A DNA stretch of 35,445 bases from JAAYCB01 sp012744395 (lineage in GTDB: Bacteria > Planctomycetota > Planctomycetia > Pirellulales > Thermoguttaceae): NCBI GenBank assembly GCA_028703175.1, contig JAQVNJ010000058.1, positions 1 through 35,445 of the forward strand, read 5' to 3'. Positions 16,384-26,936 of this stretch are shown here, piece by piece. The notes under the pieces were generated by a model. The model was not told the DNA's origin. It did no database searches and worked only from the letters and a program-made list of their open reading frames with translations. Both the position numbers and the translations under genes were made by a program. The first letter of the stretch is position 1; every line of letters begins with the position of its first letter.

Positions 16384-17655
16384 CGGCGGTGGCTCACCGG
16401 GCAGGAGTCCCCGCCGAGCCAGGCTCTCTCGAATCGGGGCGTCCAAACCCGGCCGAACGTAGAACCGCGGCCGCAACAGATCGTCGCCCGCCGCGACAAG
16501 CCCCTCCTCGACCGCGATCCGGGCAAGCGGCGTGTGCGGGTAGATGCGGATGCCCACGCTGACGTTGAGCGCGTCCAGGCGGAGCGACTCGGCGAAGGTC
16601 AGGCTCTCCGCGACGGACTGCGGCGTCTCGCCGGGACCGCCCAGCAGCAGGAACCCCAGGCGGCGGATGCCGTGCGCTTTGAGCGACCGCGAGATCGCCC
16701 GGACTTCCTCCGGCGCGAACCGCTTGTTCATCGCCCGCAGGACCGCCGGGCTGCCGCTCTCGAAGCCCAGCGACACCTCCACGCAACCCGCCTCCGCCAT
16801 CGCGCGCAGAAGTTCCTCGGGGACGGCATGGGGATAGACGATCGCCCGCCACTGGACCTTCGCGGCCATCGCCGCCAGCGAGCGGCAGAGCCGCAAGCCG
16901 TAGTCGGGCGGCAGGTTGAACGTGTTGTCAACGAAGTAGAAACGCCGAAAACCGGCCTCGGCGGCGGCCCTCACGTGCCTGGCCACGAGTTCCGGCGAGC
17001 GGCAGCGGAGACGCCGCCCCTCGATCTGCGGCGTCGAGCAGTATGCGCAGTCCAGCGCGCAGCCCCGCCGCGTTTGCACGGGCAGCCAGAGGTCGGCCTC
17101 CCCCCGGTCGGCTGTCCCCCACATCTCCTCCCCAGCCAGCGGCAGGCGGTCCAGGTCTTCTACATAATGCCGCTCGGCGGGGACCTGCCCCTCGGCCAGG
17201 TAGACTCCCGGCAGCCCGGCCGGATTCTGGCCCTCCCCGAGCCGGTCGAGGATTGCCGCAAAAACCTCTTCGCCCTCCCCGCAGACCCCCATGTCGGCCC
17301 CCAGGTAGCGGAGGGCGGCCTCCGGGAAAATGCTGTACCCGGCGCCCCCCAGGACAACGGGCGCCGCCGTCGCCGCCCGGCAAGCGGCCACGACCTCCCG
17401 CGCGCCGTCCAAGAGGAATCGGGGGCAGGCCATGTTCTGATCGTCGATGTTCCGCACGGAGATGCCGATCACCTGCGGCGAAAAGTCCATCACGGCCCGG
17501 CCAATCGCCGCACCGGCGTCGCCCCCGGCGCGCAGATCGAGCAAGCGGACCTCGTGCCCCGCCTGGCGAGTGGCGGCGGCGACCAGGGCCACGCCCAGCG
17601 GCAGCGTGGGCATGTTGATCCGCTCCGTGTTGGCCGATATCAGCAGGACTCTCAT
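16360..17655 (-). CDS. B12-binding-type radical SAM protein
   Basis: 431 residues. Residues 1 to about 140 form a cobalamin-binding-like Rossmann domain (LPLGVALVAAATRQAGHEV, VIGISVRNIDDQN) without the DxHxxG motif that replaces the lower axial ligand. The radical SAM barrel follows with Cys199, Cys203 and Cys206 (RRGCALDCAYCSTP) binding the 4Fe-4S cluster, then EVSLGFESGS and FLLLGGPGET, typical of the family. Such proteins modify lipids, tetrapyrroles or natural products; this one's substrate is unknown. The start at 17655 follows GAGGAACGAAA. It lies 65 bases downstream of the lipoprotein gene on the same strand and may share its transcript. A cobalamin adenosyltransferase is encoded nearby. 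Confidence 0.88.
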   Translation of the reverse strand: MRVLLISANTERINMPTLPLGVALVAAATRQAGHEVRLLDLRAGGDAGAAIGRAVMDFSPQVIGISVRNIDDQNMACPRFLLDGAREVVAACRAATAAPVVLGGAGYSIFPEAALRYLGADMGVCGEGEEVFAAILDRLGEGQNPAGLPGVYLAEGQVPAERHYVEDLDRLPLAGEEMWGTADRGEADLWLPVQTRRGCALDCAYCSTPQIEGRRLRCRSPELVARHVRAAAEAGFRRFYFVDNTFNLPPDYGLRLCRSLAAMAAKVQWRAIVYPHAVPEELLRAMAEAGCVEVSLGFESGSPAVLRAMNKRFAPEEVRAISRSLKAHGIRRLGFLLLGGPGETPQSVAESLTFAESLRLDALNVSVGIRIYPHTPLARIAVEEGLVAAGDDLLRPRFYVRPGLDAPIRESLARRGLLPGEPPPGRVSSIE

Positions 17656-17720
17656 CGATTTCGTTCCTCGCCAGCCGCTGCGCACGTTTCCAACGTTGCG
17701 GTCCTTCAACCCGCACATCC

Positions 17721-19481
17721 TCAGCATACCGCATACTCACCGGAATAGCCCATCGGAGGCTGCTTCCGATGCGAGGTGAACGTGACGGCCTTTGAAGGGC
17801 CCTTGGGCTGACCTTCCCGCCTCGCTCCCGATGGAGTCCGCGCAGTTGACGGCGCCGCCTCTTCCTTCGGCGGCTCCCACTTGCGCATCCGCACGTTGCT
17901 CACGCGAACCGTCATCTGAGGCGGCAGGCGGTCGTGGCAACCGAAATCGAACGCGGCTTCGGGATGGAAGTCTGCCACGCTCCGGTCGAGGCAGACCTGG
18001 CCGTTTACTGAGAGTACCGCCCGGCCTTCGGCCAGTTGCACGCGGATGTGATTCGACGGATTCAGCGGACAAGGCACCGTCTCGGAGTTTCCGGCGATCT
18101 CGATGCCGGCCAGGTTGTCGCGCGTCCGCACGAAGAACTGATGATAGGTCTGCTTTTCGCCGCGGGCCCGGTTGCCTGCCGGAATGAACAGCCCCAGCGT
18201 CAAGGGAAATGCGGCGCCATCGGACGCCTCGATGTCGAATTCGATCTCCAGCGGAGGCAACGGCACAAAGCAGGGACGCACGTGGACGCGACCGGCGGAT
18301 CGCCCGCTGTGGCCAACCACCGAATTCTCGCTCTCCCGCGACCACGAGCCATCGGGCATCAGCCAAGAGAGCAGCGTCGGATCGAACTTCTTTTCGAACC
18401 ACCGCCCGGCTCCAAACGCCCGGCGTCCTTCCATCTCGGCCACTCGCGCGCGACAGTACGCCCGCGACCGCTCGTTGTCGTCGGCAGCCAGGGCCTTGTC
18501 AAACCAGTCTTGGGGTGATTGCTCGCTTTCACCTCCCAGCGCGACCGCGATCATCTGAGCCGCCGCCTCGGGGCACTCGGGATGCAACTTCAGCGCCTCG
18601 GCGAACTCCTCGGCCGCCTTTTCCAGGTTCTCGGCAAACAGCTTCCAGCCCTCGGGGGTCACGGTGTAGGCCCATCCGCCGCCGCGATGGTGCCAGGCCC
18701 GCGACACGTAGGCCTGGCCCGCAAGCATGTGGATAATCCACGGGTCTGCCTGCGGCACCTTGCTGCACGCTTCGTGGATCGCCACGGCGTCCTCCCAGTG
18801 GCTTGTGCACTCATCGCCCAGCAGCGGCTGCAACTCGTGAAACACCACGCGGCGCATTTCCGGGGCAATTGTCGTGTCGCCTACCCGGCAGGCCGCCAGA
18901 GAGGCCGCCTCACCGCGGAGCCGCGGCCAATCAACCGACTTGGCGTACAACTTCGCCTCGGCAAACAGCGTGAACACGGCCATTCGCCGGTACACGCCGG
19001 GATACCCGGATTGCTCCCAGGCATTCAGGCTTTCGACACACAGGGGCATCGACTCGTAAGCCCCCTCGGCGCAGCAAACCGCTCGGCCGTAGTACGACTT
19101 TAGCAGCGGGTCCCGGCAACCTTGCTCGAACAGCCGCTCGCCCATCTGAGCCGTCTTCGCATGCCCCGGTCCGTACACCTGCGGCAACATGCCCAGTTGG
19201 ACGGTTCGCATGAACTCCTCCGCCTGACGCCGCAGCGCCGGCGGGTCTTTTGTCAGGCGCCGATACTCCTCGATGTCGCGCTGCCACAGGCGCATCGCCT
19301 GATCCGCCAACGTCTGGAATTCGGGCGTCCCGCCCGCTATCACGACGGGCTCAAGAGCCGGCTCGGCAACAAGCTCCTGAGCTTGTTCAGGGCCGGGCGT
19401 CTGGTCCTTTGTGCACCCGGCGCCCGCCAGCAGCCAGGCGCCCGCCAACAGCCGCAATCCCCACGCCAGATGTCGCGCCAT
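17721..19481 (-). CDS. Lipoprotein with helical repeats and a C-terminal LamG-like domain
   Basis: 586 residues. Lipobox LLAGAGC with Cys23 marks it as a lipoprotein. The middle (about 80-360) is helical with TPR-like spacing, for example DPLLKSYYGRAVCCAEGAY, DPWIIHMLAGQAYVSRAWHH and a run FAENLEKAAEEFAEALKLHP. From about 390 it is beta-rich, with LEIEFDIEASDG, QFFVRTRDNLAGIEI, IRVQLAEGRAVLSVNGQV and VRVSNVRMRKW, resembling the jelly-roll of DUF1080/LamG proteins. Related to planctomycete DUF4034-type proteins, I think, but not confirmed. GAGAGGTG precedes the ATG. Periplasmic or envelope role inferred. Confidence 0.8.
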   Translation of the reverse strand: MARHLAWGLRLLAGAWLLAGAGCTKDQTPGPEQAQELVAEPALEPVVIAGGTPEFQTLADQAMRLWQRDIEEYRRLTKDPPALRRQAEEFMRTVQLGMLPQVYGPGHAKTAQMGERLFEQGCRDPLLKSYYGRAVCCAEGAYESMPLCVESLNAWEQSGYPGVYRRMAVFTLFAEAKLYAKSVDWPRLRGEAASLAACRVGDTTIAPEMRRVVFHELQPLLGDECTSHWEDAVAIHEACSKVPQADPWIIHMLAGQAYVSRAWHHRGGGWAYTVTPEGWKLFAENLEKAAEEFAEALKLHPECPEAAAQMIAVALGGESEQSPQDWFDKALAADDNERSRAYCRARVAEMEGRRAFGAGRWFEKKFDPTLLSWLMPDGSWSRESENSVVGHSGRSAGRVHVRPCFVPLPPLEIEFDIEASDGAAFPLTLGLFIPAGNRARGEKQTYHQFFVRTRDNLAGIEIAGNSETVPCPLNPSNHIRVQLAEGRAVLSVNGQVCLDRSVADFHPEAAFDFGCHDRLPPQMTVRVSNVRMRKWEPPKEEAAPSTARTPSGARREGQPKGPSKAVTFTSHRKQPPMGYSGEYAVC

Positions 19482-19788
19482 GACAACACCTCTCGCTGGA
19501 AGGACGAGAAACGCGAAAAGCCTGGCGCCATCGCCGGGAGCCCCCGCCTGGCACAGCGCATCTTAGCCGTTCGTCAAGGCCGCCACAAGGAATCATCTCC
19601 CCCGGCAGGACCCATTCCGTCCGGCGCGCCGCGCAGGTCGCCGGTCCCGCGGGCGGCGGCAAGGCATCGCCTGCCGGATCGCGGCCAGGTGGCCTCCGTG
19701 CCTCTCGCACTCGACTTGTTCACCGAGTATGATCGGAATCTGTACGCCTGACTTTCCCACGCGACCCACATTGAGCGAGGAACCATCG
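19482..19788. other. Divergent intergenic region
   Basis: It separates the minus-strand lipoprotein from the plus-strand DUF1080 gene. Apart from the TATGAT box listed next I see no structure or gene. Confidence 0.5.
19728..19733 (+). promoter_or_regulatory. -10-like box before the DUF1080 gene
   Basis: TATGAT in the context CGAGTATGATCG, 55 bases before the ATG at 19789; no convincing -35. Confidence 0.3.
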
Positions 19789-20559
19789 ATGAGAAGACCC
19801 GTCCTGTTGGCCGCCGTCCTGGCGGCACTCACCGCCGCGGCATTTGCCACCCCCGTCTCCGCCAACGACGGCGCCGTCAAACCGCCCGAAGGGTTCATTG
19901 CACTGTTCAACGGCGAGAATCTCGATGGCTGGTGGGGCCTCGGTACCGTCCACTACAAAACCTACCGCGACCTCAGCCCGGAAGACTTCGAAAAGAAGAA
20001 AGAGGAGAGCCGCAAGGACATACGCCAGCACTGGAGGGCCGAAAACCAGGAGCTGGTCAACGACGGCCACGGACTCTACCTGACCACGGACCGCTTCTAC
20101 GGCGACTTCGAACTGCTGCTCGACTACAAAACGGTTGCCAAGGCGGACAGCGGCATCTACCTCCGCGGCATCCCCCAGGTGCAAATCTGGGACTATACCA
20201 AGGAGGGCGGCAAGTGGAACATCGGCGCCGACAAGGGCTCGGGCGGCCTCTGGAACAACCCCCAGGGTTGGCCGGGCAAGGACCCGCTCGAATTGGCCGA
20301 CAAACCGTTCGGCCAGTGGAACGCGTTCCGCATCATAATGATCGGCCAATACGTCAATATCTGGCTCAACGGCAAGCACGTGGTCAAGGACGCCAAGCTC
20401 TGCAACTACTTTGAAAAAGACAAGCCGGTCCCCGCCGACGGCCCCATCCAGCTCCAAACCCACGGCGGCGAAATCCGCTGGCGCAACGTCTTCCTCCGCG
20501 AGATCGACAAACACGAAGCGGCCGAGTATCTGAAGAAGATCGAGGCCAACGCGAAGTAG
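19789..20559 (+). CDS. Secreted DUF1080 (3-keto-disaccharide hydrolase family) protein
   Basis: 256 residues. The signal peptide RRPVLLAAVLAALTAAAFA ends near VSAND. Family motifs follow in order: FIALFNGENLDGWWG, YGDFELLLDYKTVAKADSGIYLRG, QVQIWDY, WNAFRIIMIGQYVNIWLNG, and the closing PIQLQTHGGEIRWRNVFLRE. The fold is a concanavalin-type jelly roll; some members hydrolyse 3-keto-glycosides, and the family is strongly expanded in planctomycetes. Acts outside the cytoplasm. GAGCGAGGA precedes the ATG. A coding-like remnant in another frame starts at its last codons. Confidence 0.92.
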   Translation: MRRPVLLAAVLAALTAAAFATPVSANDGAVKPPEGFIALFNGENLDGWWGLGTVHYKTYRDLSPEDFEKKKEESRKDIRQHWRAENQELVNDGHGLYLTTDRFYGDFELLLDYKTVAKADSGIYLRGIPQVQIWDYTKEGGKWNIGADKGSGGLWNNPQGWPGKDPLELADKPFGQWNAFRIIMIGQYVNIWLNGKHVVKDAKLCNYFEKDKPVPADGPIQLQTHGGEIRWRNVFLREIDKHEAAEYLKKIEANAK

Positions 20560-20712
20560 TTGAAATCCTCGGCGCGAAGACCGGAGCTTATATCGCCACG
20601 CTCCGCGGCGATCCGGCCCTCTTCGACCAGGACCCGCTCCGGTTCTTCGACGCCGCGCGGATGAACGGCAACCGCGGCAATCCGGTTGCCGAGCCCCAGC
20701 GGTGGGCAAACC
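20550..20712 (+). pseudogene. Coding-like remnant after the DUF1080 gene
   Basis: Overlapping the last codons of the DUF1080 gene in another frame is REVVEILGAKTGAYIATLRG, then DPALFDQDPLRFFDAARMNG and NRGNPVAEPQRWANLSQ, after which protein character is lost. The composition is that of a genuine protein and it lacks a start and ribosome site. Parent gene not recognised. It is most likely the stump of a deleted gene. Confidence 0.35.
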
Positions 20713-20720
20713 TCTCACAG

Positions 20721-20754
20721 GCCGCCGCCGGCGGCAAGAGAGGCCGGCGGCGGC
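20721..20754. terminator. 12-bp perfect hairpin between convergent genes
   Basis: GCCGCCGCCGGC (20721-20732) pairs with GCCGGCGGCGGC (20743-20754). Six A residues follow on the plus strand, which puts the T-run on the wrong side for cydB, so it is a hairpin barrier at best rather than a classic intrinsic terminator. Confidence 0.35.
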
Positions 20755-20792
20755 AAAAAACCCGCCGGCATTCACTCCGCGGCCGCGTTCGT

Positions 20793-21811
<1,019 letters not shown>

Positions 21812-21815
<4 letters not shown>

Positions 21816-23200
21816 GGCGCGGCATCCTCTTCCGGAAGCAGGCGTTTGGCGGATATCTCGGCCGAGGCGTCTTCCTCGATTCCATGCCGGATTTTCCGAT
21901 CGAGCAGGAACACAAACAGAACGAACAACAGCAGGTAGATCGCCGAGAGGAGAATCATCGAGAAGACGACATGCTCCCGCGCGACGACCTTGGAGAGACC
22001 GTCCGAAGTTCGCAGTAGATTGTAGACGACCCAGGGCTGGCGGCCGATTTCCGCCGTGAACCAGCCGGCCTGGTTGGCGATCTGCGGCAGCACGACGGCC
22101 ACGACGAGGGTCCGCAGATAGACGCGGGTGGCTCGCCGCGAGGTGTCGAAGAGCCGGCCGCGCCACCAGAGATAGACTCCCAGCCAGCTCAGCACGAGGA
22201 TCGCCAAGCCGGCGGCCACCATCAGGTGAAACATCTGGAAGGTCGCCTGCACCGGCGGGCGGTCGGCGGGGGCGAACGCGTCGAGGCCCGTAACCTCTCG
22301 CTTCGGGTCCCGATGGGTCAGGATGCTCAGCGCCGAGGGGATCGCCGGGCCGACGACTTGCCGCCGATCTTCCCGCACCCACCCGAAAAGGTGCAGCGGC
22401 GCGTGCGGCCGCGTTTCGAACTGCCCCTCCATGGCCGCCAGTTTGGCCGGTTGATGCTCGGCCACGACGCGCGCCGAACTATCGCCGCTGGCAAGCTGGA
22501 ACAGCGACGCGGCGGCGGCCAGGACCAGGCCCAACTTCAGCGCCGGCACGGCCCCCTGGCGATGCCGGCCGCGGAGGAGATAGAACGCGCTGACGCTCAA
22601 CACCAGGAATGCGCCGGCCAGCCACGCCCCGAGCAGCGTGTGGACCAGCCGATCGACCGACGAGGGATTGAAGACCATCTCCCAGAAATCGGTGATCTCC
22701 GCCCGCACCCGGCCCCCCTCGGCCACCAGGTGATGCCCGGCCGGCGTCTGCTGCCACGAATTGGCGACGACGATCCAGACCGCGCTGAAGTGGGCGCCCA
22801 GGCAGACCATCAACGTGGCGAAGAAATGCCAGCCGGGCGAGACCCGGTCCCAGCCGAACAGGGCGATCGCCAGGAAGCCCGACTCCATGAAGAAGGCGAA
22901 AATCCCCTCGGCCGCCAGCGCGCTGCCGAAGACATCGCCCACATACCGCGAATAGGTGGCCCAGTTCGTGCCGAACTGAAACTCCATCACGATCCCCGTC
23001 GCCACGCCGAGGGCGAAAATCAGCCCGAAAACCGACATCCAGAACTTCGTCAGGCGAAGAAATTGGGGATCCTTCGTCCACAGCCAGCAACCCTCCATCG
23101 CGACCAGCAGGAGGCCCAGGCCGATACTCAGCGGCGGGAAGATGTAATGGAAGGCGACTGTCAAGCCGAACTGGATTCGGGAGAGTAGTTCGTAGTCCAT
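21812..23200 (-). CDS. cydA: Cytochrome bd-type quinol oxidase subunit I (CydA)
   Basis: 462 residues. Haem and proton-path residues are visible: His18 in FHYIFPPLSIG (haem b595/d), Glu98 and Glu106 in AAEGIFAFFMES, His187 in VDRLVHTLLGAW (b558), and the Met in FQMFHLMVAAG. GRQPW (in AEIGRQPWVVYNLLRT) is conserved. The quinol loop retains Lys and Glu in PAKLAAMEGQFET but is the short type. The protein oxidises quinol at the outer face and feeds the oxygen-reducing haem pair. It lies 75 bases downstream of the cobalamin adenosyltransferase on the same strand. No small CydX-type subunit was found after cydB. Confidence 0.96.
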
Positions 23201-23275
23201 GGATGTGCCTATCTCTCGCTCACCGCCGGCGGCTCGCCGTGCCGGTCGGCATCAAGGTTCTGCGCCGTGCCCGTT

Positions 23276-23827
23276 CTACTTCCGCCAGAGGGTCTCGGGG
23301 TGATTCGCCAGCGCATTGGCCGCTCGGGCGAGGACGAAGAGCAGGTCGCCAAGCCGATTCAGGTACGCCAGCAGCGACAGGGACACGTCTTCCGGACACG
23401 CGCGGACGAGCGCCACCAGTCGCCTTTCCGCCCTGCGGCAGACGGTTCGGGCCAGGTGCACCTCGGCCGCCGCGCGCGACCCGCACGGCACCACAAACTG
23501 GCTCAACGGCGCCAGCCGCTCCGAAATCCGCTCGATGTCCGCCTCGAGGGCCTCGACGTGCCGCCGCTCGATCTGCTGCATCCCGTGTTCGGCCGCCCGG
23601 GGCGTCGCCAACTCCGCGCCAAAACAAAACAGTTCGTTCTGGATCCGCTCGAGCGGGCCGTCGATTTCCGCGGGAAGATCGTCCGACCGGGCAAGTCCCA
23701 AGACGGCGTTCAGCTCGTCGATGGCGCCGATCGTCTCGATGCGGACCATGTCCTTGCCGACTCGCGGCCCCCAGACAAGCCCCGTCTCTCCCTGGTCGCC
23801 TGTTCGCGTGTAAATCTTCGCCGTCAT
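23276..23827 (-). CDS. pduO: PduO-type ATP:cob(I)alamin adenosyltransferase
   Basis: 183 residues. The N-terminal ATP-binding signature is YTRTGDQGETGLVWG; ETIGAIDELNAVLGLAR and the C-terminal FVVPCGSRAAAEVHLARTVC plus RRAERRLVAL are the other family blocks, with Cys where most members have Gly in the PGG motif. It transfers adenosyl from ATP to cob(I)alamin to make coenzyme B12. It is first in a possible unit with cydA and cydB, though those have no functional link. The nearby B12-type radical SAM gene does not itself need adenosylcobalamin. Confidence 0.93.
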   Translation of the reverse strand: MTAKIYTRTGDQGETGLVWGPRVGKDMVRIETIGAIDELNAVLGLARSDDLPAEIDGPLERIQNELFCFGAELATPRAAEHGMQQIERRHVEALEADIERISERLAPLSQFVVPCGSRAAAEVHLARTVCRRAERRLVALVRACPEDVSLSLLAYLNRLGDLLFVLARAANALANHPETLWRK

Positions 23828-24223
23828 GCGGTTCCTTCGATCCGTGCCCAGCGCCGAGCGGCCGGCCGCAAAAGACCTCGTGCAACACGTTCCGCCGTTC
23901 GGCCGTTCCTTGCAGGTTCCCGGTCCGCGCGGCGGCCCCGTGCTCGATTCGAAACGGATCGGCGGCCGCGCGGATCGGTTCCGCGCTGGCAACGCGGCGA
24001 ACCATCGAGGGTGCCTCGAACCAGGCCGACTTGCGGCCGCGCCCGCGGTTGAATTCCAACTATATCCGCGACCGGGCGAGAAGGCCAGATCCGGCTGTCC
24101 GGTCCGCGGGCCCCCGCCGGCCGAGCAGACCGCCGCCAACGCCTTGCGTCTTCGGCGAATTTCCGGAAGAATGCACAATCGGTCCAATCCAGCGGCGATC
24201 GTAGGGCGGAGGCCACGCGGCCC
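23828..24223. other. Divergent intergenic region
   Basis: Between the adenosyltransferase (minus) and a small membrane protein (plus). A weak TATAGT lies on the minus strand at 24059-24064, over 200 bases from the adenosyltransferase start. I looked for a cobalamin riboswitch and see no recognisable B12-box sequence. Otherwise nothing. Confidence 0.4.
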
Positions 24224-24784
24224 ATGACTGCGGAGGAACGGGAAGAGCGCGAACAGGACATCGCCGACCAGTTGGCGGGCGTGCTCGACGAGGGCGAGCG
24301 ATGGCTGGTCGCCTGCCGTGGCGGCCGGATCGACGTGCGGCCGGCGGAAGCGGCCAGCCTCAAGCCGTTTTCCGAGGAGCAACCCGAACTGTACGGCTAT
24401 CTGCTCGCGGTCAACGAGGTCCTTTCCGACGCGGGCACCGGCTTTGTCATGACGTCGATGTTCGTGGCCGCCGCGATCTGCCTGGCGATCCACATGGAAT
24501 GGATCGATCGGCTGTTGCGGATCGAGATCGAAAGGCTCCAGAGCGTTTGGGTCTACGCGTTCGCCCTGGCGGCCACGTTCTTCGGTTCCGGACAGGTGGC
24601 CCTCTGGATCGAGGCAATCGCTTATCGGCGGCACCGGAACGATCTGCTCCGCTCGATTCGCTCCGCGGGCTTCACCCCGAAAAGGCTGCTGGCGCGGATC
24701 GCGGGCGACGACCAGCTGGGCAAAGTGGCCGAGCGGCTGAAGATCGAGTCGGCCCGACGGGATTCCCTCGACCCGGCGGATTGA
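24224..24784 (+). CDS. Hypothetical protein with two membrane segments
   Basis: 186 residues. A charged acidic N-terminus (EEREEREQDIADQLAGVLDE) is followed by two hydrophobic helices at about 74-90 (GFVMTSMFVAAAICLAIHM) and 106-128 (VYAFALAATFFGSGQVALWI), then a basic helical tail. No family recognised. It stands alone, 11 bases short of the convergent transglutaminase gene stop. Confidence 0.65.
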   Translation: MTAEEREEREQDIADQLAGVLDEGERWLVACRGGRIDVRPAEAASLKPFSEEQPELYGYLLAVNEVLSDAGTGFVMTSMFVAAAICLAIHMEWIDRLLRIEIERLQSVWVYAFALAATFFGSGQVALWIEAIAYRRHRNDLLRSIRSAGFTPKRLLARIAGDDQLGKVAERLKIESARRDSLDPAD

Positions 24785-24795
24785 GCCCGCCACGG

Positions 24796-26334
24796 TCATT
24801 CCACGTCGAGAATCTCGATTTCCAGTTGCCCGATCACCTCGGTCACCGGGAGAAACGCCGCCTGGGGCGCGGCCCCCTCGAGATTGCTGCCGGTGATCTT
24901 CAAGTGCGCGGCGCCGATGCCGCCCCGCCCGAGCGTCGCATCGAGCGGAACCCAGAGGTCGCCGATGAAAACCTCGGTCCACATGTGGTAGAGGAACTCG
25001 CCGCGATAGTAGACCAGGCCGATGGCCACGCGGGCGGGAATCTCCCGCGCCCGGGCCAGGGCCGCCAGCAGCACCGCGTGCTCGGTGCAGTCGCCGGTCA
25101 GGCTCCGGGCAACCTCGGCGGCCGTGGCAAACACCGCGGAGATCCCCTCGGTCGTCATCCGCTGGTTGACGAGCTGTTCCAGCGCAACGGCCACCTGCCA
25201 GGGGTCGTTCACCTCGCCGGCGGCCTGCCGGGCCATGGCGACGACCGTTGGATCATCGCTCTGAATCAAGTTGTTCGGGGCAAGGTCGGCCTCGGCCGGG
25301 GCGTCGGACTGCCCGTCCGGGCTCCGCCTTTCCTCGCCCGGGCGGACCGCATGGACCGTAATCTCGGCAACGCCATCGCCCTTGGAAACCACTTCCTGGG
25401 TCGGGCCGGAGGAAAACACCTTGACCGGGTCCGCACCCTCCAAGCGGACGCAGTAGACGATCTTCTTCGTCTCGTGCGGGGCGTTGAGCTGCCGGGCGAC
25501 CTTGACGGCCGATCCCCGGCCGAGGTCGAAGGCGACCTGCTGGATTTCCTGGAGGGCTTCCTCCCGGGTCGCCCGGATCGATTCGTATCCCAGGATCGCG
25601 GCGACGCGGTTCTTGAGTATCTGCCCCTCGTCATCGAGCCACAGCGAGCCCTGAATCTCCCGGCCCGCCATCTCCGTGGTCATCTCCACGCGGAGCAGCC
25701 GGCGCGACTCGGAGATCAGCTCGGTCTCCTCATAGTCCACCGCGCGGAGCGAGGTGGTTGCCGCCTGGTTGCCCGCCACGTCGAGCGCGCGGACGGTCCG
25801 CGTCTCGCCCGGCCGCAGCGGCTGCCGCTTGAGCGAGCCGGCAAGGCCGTACGCGCCGCCGTATTGTTTCGACCAGGGGATCGCCGTCTCGAGCGTCTTG
25901 CCGGAGGTGCTGACGCGCAGCTGGAGCTGGTCGCCGACGACCCGGCCGACCGTCCGCATCGGCGTCCCTCCCTGGGGCAGGCTGCTGCTGAACTCCAGCA
26001 GTTGCCCTTCAGGGGTCTCCACGGAGACATACTCCGATTCCATGCGGAGCAGGTTCCCGTAGCTTCGCAGCGTCAAGGCCTCGCGGCACTCGACGCGCAG
26101 CACATCCTGGGAGCCGCGCCGCTCGCGATAGACGGCCGCATGGGAGTATCCCACGCGCTCCCCCCTGAGAAACACGATGTCCCATGTCTCCTCGTCGAGA
26201 ACCGCCTCGGCCTGGGAGCCGGTGGCCGGATTCGCGGGGGAGGGGGAATCGCCACGGCAGCCCGGCAGGACCGCCAAAGCCGGCAGCGCCAGCCACAGGG
26301 CGCACGCGCGGAAGATTCTCGCAAGAGTTGTCAT
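24796..26334 (-). CDS. Transglutaminase-like lipoprotein
   Basis: 512 residues. A signal peptide with lipobox LAVLPGC (Cys26) predicts an envelope lipoprotein. Residues about 45-380 form a long beta-rich region; the transglutaminase/protease-like domain follows with Cys about 417 (SLTGDCTEHAVLLAALAR), His about 452 (YHMWTEVFIGD) and Asp about 466 (VPLDATLG), the complete catalytic triad. The family includes proteases, amidases and crosslinking enzymes, so the reaction is open. DPWQVAVALEQLVNQRM precedes the domain, as in other bacterial members. A TATAAT box lies 80 bases upstream. Confidence 0.88.
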   Translation of the reverse strand: MTTLARIFRACALWLALPALAVLPGCRGDSPSPANPATGSQAEAVLDEETWDIVFLRGERVGYSHAAVYRERRGSQDVLRVECREALTLRSYGNLLRMESEYVSVETPEGQLLEFSSSLPQGGTPMRTVGRVVGDQLQLRVSTSGKTLETAIPWSKQYGGAYGLAGSLKRQPLRPGETRTVRALDVAGNQAATTSLRAVDYEETELISESRRLLRVEMTTEMAGREIQGSLWLDDEGQILKNRVAAILGYESIRATREEALQEIQQVAFDLGRGSAVKVARQLNAPHETKKIVYCVRLEGADPVKVFSSGPTQEVVSKGDGVAEITVHAVRPGEERRSPDGQSDAPAEADLAPNNLIQSDDPTVVAMARQAAGEVNDPWQVAVALEQLVNQRMTTEGISAVFATAAEVARSLTGDCTEHAVLLAALARAREIPARVAIGLVYYRGEFLYHMWTEVFIGDLWVPLDATLGRGGIGAAHLKITGSNLEGAAPQAAFLPVTEVIGQLEIEILDVE

Positions 26335-26936
26335 TTAACCAGGCTCCTACGGATGGTCGATCCGGCCGGCGGCGGCAGGCCGAAGAGAACCGCGTCCGGC
26401 GATCGTATTGGCCATTATACGCCGGCCCGTCCCGGACGCGACCGCCACGGGGCGTGAAGTCATTCTTGCACTGACCCGGAGAGCCTGCCACGGGCGGGAG
26501 AGAGTTTCGTCTCCAGCGTCCCGCCCGTTGCGGCGCGGCGCCGCCGGCGGTGCTAGACTTGCCTAGGCCAACGCATGGTTTCAATGCCCACCGCCGTTTT
26601 TTTCGGGCGGGGCAGGCATTGTCTGTCCCGCCCGCGCAGCCCGCCCCACGGCCCGCCACACCGGCCGGTTCGCAACGGTCTTGGCAAGCGGAGCGTTGGG
26701 GCCGTTTGTGCCGGTTGGCAAAGACAGCGGCCTGGGACAAACCGCCGAAAGACCGCTTCCGGCGCGAAAGCCGTGACCTACGGTTTGGTAGCATCGCCCG
26801 CGAAGAGGCGAGCGCGAAGTTGCAGACAAGGGGCCGGGAGGACCGCGGTGTCCCGCAAGCGGCCGAGAGAACTCCGGAGGAGCCGGGTCCCTGGATCCGA
26901 CGTCCGGAAAAGGCGAAAGAGAAGAGAAACATATCG
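26335..26936. other. Gene-free stretch of about 600 bases
   Basis: It contains the promoter of the minus-strand transglutaminase gene at the left and the leader of the next plus-strand gene at the right. An imperfect hairpin (CAATGCC at 26582-26588, GGCATTG at 26615-26621, with inner CCGCC/GGCGG and a T7 run in the loop) lies in the middle. No gene or known RNA recognised. Confidence 0.45.
26414..26419 (-). promoter_or_regulatory. -10 box (TATAAT) before the transglutaminase gene
   Basis: A perfect TATAAT on the minus strand, in the context GCGTATAATGG, 80 bases before the ATG at 26334. Confidence 0.4.

Noticed and set aside
13347..16526. Long minus-strand frame opposite gatB and running through the membrane-protein region
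   Set aside because: The part opposite gatB is a shadow; the real minus-strand gene at 14996-16129 lies in another frame with clear membrane segments.
23828..24223. Cobalamin riboswitch ahead of the adenosyltransferase
   Set aside because: No B12-box or expected conserved core could be found on the minus strand.
24301..26457. Long plus-strand frame opposite the transglutaminase gene
   Set aside because: Antisense shadow; the minus-strand protein has a lipobox and a full catalytic triad.
26550..26936. Possible N-terminal extension of the gene starting at 26937
   Set aside because: Arg/Pro-rich shadow composition, and a good start with a purine-rich leader exists at 26937.
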